Origin: Christensenella sp. UBA1214
Lineage (GTDB): Bacteria > Bacillota > Clostridia > Christensenellales > CAG-138
Length of the DNA stretch: 32,939 bases
NCBI GenBank assembly: GCA_002309375.1
Contig: DBXK01000014.1
Span: forward strand, 1 to 32,939
Reading direction: 5' to 3'
Shown here piece after piece: positions 28,349-32,939 of this stretch. The number at the start of each line of letters is the position of its first letter. The stretch's first letter is position 1. The position numbers were made by a program, and so were the translations under genes. The notes beneath the pieces were generated by a model. The model was not told where the DNA came from, searched no databases, and saw nothing but the letters and a program-made list of their open reading frames with translations.

Positions 28349-29824
28349 TTAGTTGACGTTCATCGCGCAGCGCAGGATAAACAGCGCGTCGGTGACGTTG
28401 ACGGTGCCGTTAAGATCATAATCCGCAACGGTAAGCGCGTCGCCCGAAAGGAGCGTTACGCCCATCGCATGGCGGAGAACGAGCAGCGCGTCGGTAACGT
28501 TGACGGTACCGTTAAGATCGGCGTCGCCGAGGAGCAGGTAGTTCGCGTGAACGTCAAGATCCTCGGTGACGGCGCTGAAATCGGCGTCCCAGCCGCAGAA
28601 GATGAACTTGCCGTTTGCGGTCTCGACCGGGGATTCGGCCTCCGGTGCGACGGCCGCTTCGCCGTGGGCAACATACTGTTCGCTGAGAAGCTCGCCGCCG
28701 TAGCCGTAGAAACGGACAGTGTGGGTCTCAACGGGCTCGCCGGCGATGATGCTGAGCGCGGGAAGATTGTTGTTGTCGGGGTTCGGAGCGGTCGCGAAAT
28801 CGCCGTTTTCGAAGCTGCCGATAAGGATCTGCATATTGTCCGCAAGCTCGCTCTGGCCCGCGTTGCGGAGCTGAAGTACCTTCGAAGCGGGGAATTTCGT
28901 CGTTGAAAGGTAGATCGATTCAACGCCCGCGCCGACCTTCAGGCAGCCGACATAGCAGAGTGCCTGCGCCGTGCTTATCGGGGTCGAAACAACGTTCAGA
29001 CTGCCGCTCTCGATGACGGTGCTGAGGTAGGAATAGAGGCTGTTCGTGCCCGCGTTGATGCTGACATTGCTGTTGACCATGCGGATGCGGCCCCAGGTGG
29101 TGCGGATGCCGACCGCATTGTTCCAAAGGTTGTTGGCGCTGAACAGATGGATGTTGATCTCGCTGTCCTCGATCAGGAGCTCGTCGCAGTTCTCCTCGTT
29201 GACGCCGCCGATGGGGGTGCCGCCCTGCATATGGATCGCCTCGACGCCGTCGTAGATATTGACAGTCGCGTTATGGAATTCCATGCCGTGCTGCGCGTAG
29301 ATGCCTTCCTTGATCTGCGAGGCGGTGTTGTTCGTGCGCTCCTTGGAATGGATATTGACCGTCACGCCGGTGATCGTCAGATGCTCGGCCCAGTCGTTCT
29401 CGCCGCCCATCGGGGCGATGATGCCCCTGCCGTGGTTCTCGAGAGCAAAGATGTTCAGCGTGCCGCTGCCCTCGATCGTCAGATAACCGTCCACGCTGCC
29501 GCTCAGAACATCGCAGTAGCCGTCCATGCAGGCGTTGTCGAGGTAGTTGTCGCCGCTCACGACGATCTTTGTGTTCGCAGGAACGAGGATCGGCGCGCTG
29601 TGCGCATCCTCGCTGCCGTAATTCGTGAGGGTGAGCAGGGGATTGCCGTCGTCGCCGGCCGGATCATATGCCCAGCCCTCGGCCGTATCGGAGGCCGGTG
29701 CGGTTACGCTCGTCAGGTCGAGCCTTTCCGTCCTTGCGGCGCGGGTCGGCGCGGTCTTCGCGAAGACCGGGACGGAGCAGAGGAGCAGCAGCAGCGCCGC
29801 TGCGAGGGAGATCAGTTTTTTCAT
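28349..29824 (-). CDS. secreted beta-helix-like protein with type I dockerin
   Basis: 491 residues. A signal peptide (1-22, A-x-A type: V-F-A|K) is followed by a Thr/Asn-rich region (about 60-330) of short repeated strand segments ('Y-L-T-I-E-G-S-G-T-L-N-I-F', 'L-T-I-T-G-V-T-V-N-I-H', 'I-E-D-S-E-I-N-I-H-L', 'M-V-N-S-N-V-S-I-N-A'), the look of a right-handed beta-helix. Residues about 368-429 resemble a Listeria-Bacteroides (InlB-type) repeat (T-V-R-F-Y-G-Y-G-G, F-C-G-W-D-A-D-F). Residues 430-491 are a type I dockerin with two near-identical calcium loops (D-A-D-L-N-G-T-V-N-V-T-D and D-Y-D-L-N-G-T-V-N-V-T-D). Dockerins bind cohesins on scaffold proteins. The beta-helix resembles carbohydrate-binding proteins of cellulosome bacteria, but no catalytic residues are recognised. 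It lies 26 nt after the M3 peptidase gene and is probably co-transcribed. Confidence 0.88.
   Translation of the reverse strand: MKKLISLAAALLLLLCSVPVFAKTAPTRAARTERLDLTSVTAPASDTAEGWAYDPAGDDGNPLLTLTNYGSEDAHSAPILVPANTKIVVSGDNYLDNACMDGYCDVLSGSVDGYLTIEGSGTLNIFALENHGRGIIAPMGGENDWAEHLTITGVTVNIHSKERTNNTASQIKEGIYAQHGMEFHNATVNIYDGVEAIHMQGGTPIGGVNEENCDELLIEDSEINIHLFSANNLWNNAVGIRTTWGRIRMVNSNVSINAGTNSLYSYLSTVIESGSLNVVSTPISTAQALCYVGCLKVGAGVESIYLSTTKFPASKVLQLRNAGQSELADNMQILIGSFENGDFATAPNPDNNNLPALSIIAGEPVETHTVRFYGYGGELLSEQYVAHGEAAVAPEAESPVETANGKFIFCGWDADFSAVTEDLDVHANYLLLGDADLNGTVNVTDALLVLRHAMGVTLLSGDALTVADYDLNGTVNVTDALFILRCAMNVN
28382..28519 (-). repeat. 36-bp direct repeat encoding the two dockerin loops
   Basis: Copies at 28382-28417 and 28484-28519 match at 34 of 36 bases and lie 102 bp (34 codons) apart. 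They encode the duplicated dockerin calcium loop plus the following 'T-D-A-L' helix start. Confidence 0.9.
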
Positions 29825-29850
29825 GTTTTTCCTCTTCCTTTCAGTAAAGT

Positions 29851-31554
29851 TTATTCGATGCCGGTGAGGTCGAATTCATTGAGCCATTTGCTTGCGGTCT
29901 CGCTGACGAGCTTCAGGCAGTTCTCATCGAACGGCGTAACGAGATCCGCGTTTTTGAGAAGGTCGGTAAAAGTGCGGCTGCCGCCCTGGAGGGTGTAGGC
30001 CATGTAGTGCTTCCAGGCGTCGTCCTTGTCCTTCTGGATCATCGCCCAGAATTCGAGCGCGACCGTCTGCGCGAGGCAGTAGTCGATATAATAGAACGGA
30101 CTGCCGTAGATATGCGTCTGCCTCTGCCAGCCCTCGCCCTCGGAATAGAACGGGATTTCGCCGTCGAGCTTCATCCAGGGCATATAGATCCCGAGGAGGC
30201 GCTTCCATTCGGCATGGCGCTCGGCGGGGGTGAGGTCGGGCTTTTCATAGACGATGTGCTGGAAATGGTCGACCATCGTGCCGTAGGGGATGAAGGTCAG
30301 CGCACCGGAAAGGTGGCTGTAAAGGAATTTCTTTTCGTCCTTGCCGAAGAAATATTTGGCCCACGGCCAGGCGAAGAACTCCATGCTCATCGAATGCACC
30401 TCGCAGGCTTCCATCGAAGGCCAGCCGTATTCGAGCGGGATGCGTTTGCGGTTGAGCCAGTATTCGAAGGCGTGGCCCGCTTCGTGCGTGACGACCTCAA
30501 CGTCGCCCTGCGTGCCGTTGAAATTCGCGAAGATGAACGGCGTTTCGTACATCGGGATGCCCGTGCAGTAGCCGCCGGCGTTCTTGCCCTCGGTGGAGAG
30601 CAGGTCCATCATCTCGTCGTCGAGCATATGGCGGAAGAATTCGCTCGTTTCCGGCGAAAGCTCGTCATAGAATTTTTTGCCCGCGGCGAGGATATCGTCC
30701 GCCGTGCCGCAGGGGCGGGGGTTGCCGCTGCGGAATTCGAGCGCTGCGTCCGCAAAGCTGAGCGGATAGCTCTTGCCGAGGCGCTTCGCCTGCTCGCGCA
30801 TGATCGAATCGGCAACGGGAACGAGGTATTTGCGCACGGCCTCGCGGAATTTTTCAACGTCCGCCTTGGTGTAGCAGTTGCGGCCCATGCGGTAGTAGCC
30901 GAGGGTCGTATAGCCCTCGTAACCGAGCTTTTTGCCCATGCTGTCGCGCAGATGGGTGAGCTGATCGTAGATCGAATCGAGCTTGTCTTGATGTTCCTTG
31001 TACCATTGGCCGTCGGCCTTCCAGGCGGCAAGGCGCCTTTCGTCATTGCTGTCGGTCTTGAAGGGCGTGAGCTGGGAAAGGGTGTAGACGCCGTCCTCGA
31101 AGGGGATCTGCGCGGAAGCGATGAGCTTCGAATATTCGTTCACGAGCTCGTTTTCCTTCTGCAGCTCCGGGATGATCTCCGGCGAGAAGGCCTTGAGCGC
31201 GATCTCCGCATTGACGAACATCAGATCGCCGAATTCCTTTTCGAAATCCGCGCGGAAGGGGCTTTCGAGCAGCGCCATGGTCCAGGCCTGGCTGTATTCC
31301 TGCAGCTCCGGGCCGAAGCCGTCCCAGAATTTGCTTTCTTCGTCATAGAATTCATCGCGCGAATCGATCGAGTGGCGGATCATCGCGAGCTCCTCCATGC
31401 TCATAACGACCTTCTTTTCATTCTCCTCGTCGATGAAAATATCGCGGGCTTCCTCATACGACGCGGCCTTTTTGAGCTTTTCGGTCAGCGAGGCCAATAC
31501 CCTTTTGACTTCCTCCGCGTTCGGACGCGTATAGGTCATTTCGGAAAACTTCAT
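29851..31554 (-). CDS. M3-family oligoendopeptidase (PepF-like)
   Basis: 567 residues, cytoplasmic zinc metallopeptidase that trims short peptides. The zinc motif is V-V-T-H-E-A-G-H-A-F (His 357, Glu 358, His 361), with the third ligand Glu 385 in 'A-C-E-V-H-S-M-S-M-E-F-F', the classic M3 arrangement. Near the C-terminus, 'Y-G-S-P-F-Y-Y-I-D-Y-C-L-A-Q-T-V-A-L-E-F-W' is the substrate-tyrosine region of M3 oligopeptidases. Length fits the M3B subfamily (about 560-600). AAGGAGG precedes the ATG. It has its own promoter and leader hairpin and probably carries the dockerin gene behind it. PepF family is sure; the exact subtype is not. Confidence 0.93.
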   Translation of the reverse strand: MKFSEMTYTRPNAEEVKRVLASLTEKLKKAASYEEARDIFIDEENEKKVVMSMEELAMIRHSIDSRDEFYDEESKFWDGFGPELQEYSQAWTMALLESPFRADFEKEFGDLMFVNAEIALKAFSPEIIPELQKENELVNEYSKLIASAQIPFEDGVYTLSQLTPFKTDSNDERRLAAWKADGQWYKEHQDKLDSIYDQLTHLRDSMGKKLGYEGYTTLGYYRMGRNCYTKADVEKFREAVRKYLVPVADSIMREQAKRLGKSYPLSFADAALEFRSGNPRPCGTADDILAAGKKFYDELSPETSEFFRHMLDDEMMDLLSTEGKNAGGYCTGIPMYETPFIFANFNGTQGDVEVVTHEAGHAFEYWLNRKRIPLEYGWPSMEACEVHSMSMEFFAWPWAKYFFGKDEKKFLYSHLSGALTFIPYGTMVDHFQHIVYEKPDLTPAERHAEWKRLLGIYMPWMKLDGEIPFYSEGEGWQRQTHIYGSPFYYIDYCLAQTVALEFWAMIQKDKDDAWKHYMAYTLQGGSRTFTDLLKNADLVTPFDENCLKLVSETASKWLNEFDLTGIE

Positions 31555-31618
31555 GCTTTATCCTCCTTGTTGCTGATTTGCGGCGGACGGCTTCTGCGCC
31601 GTGATCGGGCCGCAGTTT
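31555..31618 (-). promoter_or_regulatory. structured leader of the M3 peptidase gene
   Basis: On the minus strand TGCGGC and GCCGCA enclose a second stem ACGGC-GCAGAA-GCCGT, then AAGGAGG. The outer sequence (AACTGCGGC...GCCGCAAA.CA.CAACAAGGAG) matches the pyrH leader closely. Confidence 0.6.
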
Positions 31619-31629
31619 TGTACGCTTAT

Positions 31630-31658
31630 ATTATACTCCACACTGCGCCCGAACGCAA
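31630..31658 (-). promoter_or_regulatory. sigma-A promoter for the M3 peptidase-dockerin operon
   Basis: On the minus strand TTGCGT (31658-31653), 17-nt spacer, TATAAT (31635-31630). Confidence 0.75.
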
Positions 31659-31684
31659 TAAAAAAGCAGCCCCCAAAAGGAGAC
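31657..31684 (-). terminator. probable terminator of the rRNA methyltransferase operon
   Basis: On the minus strand GTCTCC (31684-31679), TTTT loop, GGGGGC (31674-31669) pair with two G-U pairs, followed by TGCTTTTTTA. The T-tract overlaps the -35 of the next promoter. Confidence 0.65.
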
Positions 31685-31712
31685 CGATGCGGAATGTTAA
31701 TAAGGTGAAGGC

Positions 31713-32543
31713 TCAGCGCTTTCGGGAGGCGAGCACATAGAACGCGATCGCGGCGGCCGCGCCGACGTTCAGCGAATCGACGCCGTTTTCCATCGGGATC
31801 AGAACGGTATAGTCGCTTTCGGCAATCGTTTCCGGTTTCAGGCCCCAGCCCTCCGAACCGAGCAGCAGCGCCAGCTTTTCTTCCGCGTGAAGGGCTGGAT
31901 CGCCGATGCCGATCGAATCGCGGCGCAGCGCCATCGCCGCCGTTTTGAAGCCGGCCTGCTTCAGTATGCTGAGATCCACGCGGTTCTTTTCTTCCCGAAG
32001 GGTCGGAAGCACCGTCCACGGCACGCGGAACACGGCGCCCATGCTGACCCTTGCCGCGCGCCTGTTAAGCGGATCGCAGCAGTTCTCGCCGACGAGCACT
32101 GCGTCCATGCCGAGCCCCGCAGCGGAGCGGAAGATCGCGCCGATATTCGCCGCATCGCTGACGCCCTCGAGCACTGCGATGCGCCGGGCGCCGGAGATTG
32201 TTTCACCGACAGGGGGCAGGGGAATGCGTTCCATCGCGGCAAGGACCCCGCGCGAAAGGCGGAAGCCCGTGAGCTTTTCGAGCAGCTCAGCTTCGCCGGT
32301 GTAGACCGGAATATCGCGGACGGCGGCGGAAGAAAGCACCTTTTCGGCGGCGGGGAGGTGGTGATGATCCGTCAGCATCGAAACGAGCGGATACCCGGCA
32401 TGGAGCGCGCCTTCGATGACCTCCTCGCTCTCCGCGATGAAGAGGCCCTGCGCGCCCGCCTGTTTGAGCTGCGCTTCGGTGAGCTTCGCATACGGCGCAA
32501 GCTCCGGGGTATTCAGATCGGTGATTTCAATAAGTTCCATCAT
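31713..32543 (-). CDS. TrmH/SpoU-family RNA 2'-O-methyltransferase
   Basis: 276 residues. The SPOUT knot motifs are complete: motif 1 N-I-G-A-I-F-R-S-A-A-G-L-G (133-145), motif 2 L-L-L-G-S-E-G-W-G-L (226-235), motif 3 I-P-M-E-N-G-V-D-S-L-N-V-G-A-A-A-A-I (249-266). An N-terminal substrate-binding domain (1-100) resembles that of TrmH-like rRNA methyltransferases. The enzyme transfers a methyl from SAM to a ribose 2'-OH, most likely in 23S rRNA or tRNA; which nucleotide cannot be told. Two ATG codons (32543 and 32540) are possible starts; the first overlaps the upstream gene's stop (ATGA). It is followed by a probable terminator. Confidence 0.92.
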   Translation of the reverse strand: MMELIEITDLNTPELAPYAKLTEAQLKQAGAQGLFIAESEEVIEGALHAGYPLVSMLTDHHHLPAAEKVLSSAAVRDIPVYTGEAELLEKLTGFRLSRGVLAAMERIPLPPVGETISGARRIAVLEGVSDAANIGAIFRSAAGLGMDAVLVGENCCDPLNRRAARVSMGAVFRVPWTVLPTLREEKNRVDLSILKQAGFKTAAMALRRDSIGIGDPALHAEEKLALLLGSEGWGLKPETIAESDYTVLIPMENGVDSLNVGAAAAIAFYVLASRKR

Positions 32544-32939
32544 TCGTTATCGGACATATCAAAAACAAGATCGCAGCTGCTTTCCGTGCCGCAGCAGGAA
32601 AAATACAGTTCCTCGAGCGGGATCCACAGCTCTTCGAACATGCGGAGCTTTTCTTCGCCGTTCCTCCGGAGGATCCGTTGCTTCTGCTCCTCCGCGCCGA
32701 TCGTCAGAAAAACGCGCAGATCATAGTATTTTCGAAGCTCCGGGTGACAGCTGTAGGAGCCTTCGATGATCGCGAACGGCGCCGGTTCGACAAAGACCGG
32801 CTCCTTGAACTCAAACAGTGGATGCGTGATCGGACGGTAGGAAAACGCGCGGTTTTCGGCGAGCGGCATCAGCACCTCTTCGAGGAAGCGCTCCCGGTCG
32901 ACGTTCCCGCCCGGCTCGCGCAGCCTCTCCTCCGTCCGC
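32540..32939 (-). CDS. uridine-kinase-like P-loop protein, N-terminus outside window
   Basis: The reading frame is open to the right edge, so 132 C-terminal residues are visible and the N-terminal Walker A part is missing. The visible part starts R-E-P-G-G-N-V-D-R-E-R-F-L-E-E-V-L-x-P-L and has F-S-Y-R-P-I-T-H, 'F-A-I-I-E-G-S-Y-S-C-H-P-E-L', Y-Y-D-L-R-V-F-L-T-I and 'Q-R-I-L-R-R-N-G'. It ends with W-I-P-L-E-E-L-Y-F and 'S-S-C-D-L-V-F-D'. This is the layout of the uridine kinase/phosphoribulokinase family; E-G-S-Y/V is the Walker B-like segment. The true start is outside the window; a GTG at 32875 lies inside the gene. Translationally coupled to the methyltransferase. Confidence 0.8.
   Translation of the reverse strand, partial: RTEERLREPGGNVDRERFLEEVLMPLAENRAFSYRPITHPLFEFKEPVFVEPAPFAIIEGSYSCHPELRKYYDLRVFLTIGAEEQKQRILRRNGEEKLRMFEELWIPLEELYFSCCGTESSCDLVFDMSDNE

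Noticed and set aside
28382..28519. CRISPR-like or mobile repeat
   Set aside because: The two 36-bp copies lie in the coding frame and encode the duplicated dockerin calcium loop.
30007..31740. 577-residue plus-strand ORF opposite the M3 peptidase
   Set aside because: It mirrors the codon bias of the real gene, runs through that gene's promoter and terminator region, and shows no domain.

Overview
The window looks like a chromosomal segment of a moderately GC-rich, endospore-forming member of the Clostridia (Oscillospirales/Christensenellales-like gut lineage is my guess). The sporulation pair yabP-yabQ and a GerM-type lipoprotein, the clostridial-order rnfCDGEAB operon, strong AGGAGG ribosome sites, near-consensus sigma-A promoters and many lipoproteins with T/P/E-rich linkers support this. 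I see no phage, transposon, CRISPR or rRNA; one tRNA is cut by the left edge.

Layout. 1-65: tRNA start (minus) with a consensus promoter. 209-592: a duplicated DUF1508/YegP protein. 742-2420 (minus): yabP-yabQ-gerM-like sporulation operon. 2750-4660: rho with a long Q/Y/G-rich disordered insertion. 4942-9086: four consecutive predicted lipoproteins, three of which share two modules in different combinations. 9204-10200: a DUF6935-like protein and a small companion. 10255-11127 (minus): SGNH-hydrolase-like lipoprotein. 11340-13853: membrane-anchored clostripain-family (C11) protease. 13945-16241 (minus): BlaI-type repressor and M56 BlaR1-like membrane protease with an unrecognised C-terminal domain, behind a promoter framed by two operator-like palindromes. 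16389-22948 (minus): the classic pyrH-frr-uppS-cdsA-dxr-rseP block, interrupted after pyrH by a GNAT acetyltransferase and a protein with a His/Cys/acidic tail; frr restarts from its own promoter. 23232-28246: rnfCDGEAB. 28349-31554 (minus): an M3 oligopeptidase followed by a secreted beta-helix-like protein ending in a type I dockerin. 31713-32939 (minus): a TrmH/SpoU rRNA methyltransferase and the C-terminal part of a uridine-kinase-like protein running off the window.

How the genes work together. The pyrH-to-rseP block covers UMP synthesis, ribosome recycling, isoprenoid precursor and undecaprenyl carrier synthesis, CDP-diacylglycerol synthesis and intramembrane proteolysis. Rnf couples reduced ferredoxin oxidation to NAD+ reduction and ion pumping. 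Much of the rest faces the cell surface: lipoproteins, C11 protease, dockerin protein, and a BlaI/M56 signalling pair that probably senses something outside the cell. No single gene set is a clearly new system. The best candidates for undescribed biology are the module-shuffled lipoprotein cluster, the BlaI/M56 pair with its non-beta-lactam sensor domain and paired operators, the His/Cys-tailed protein, and the prion-like Rho.
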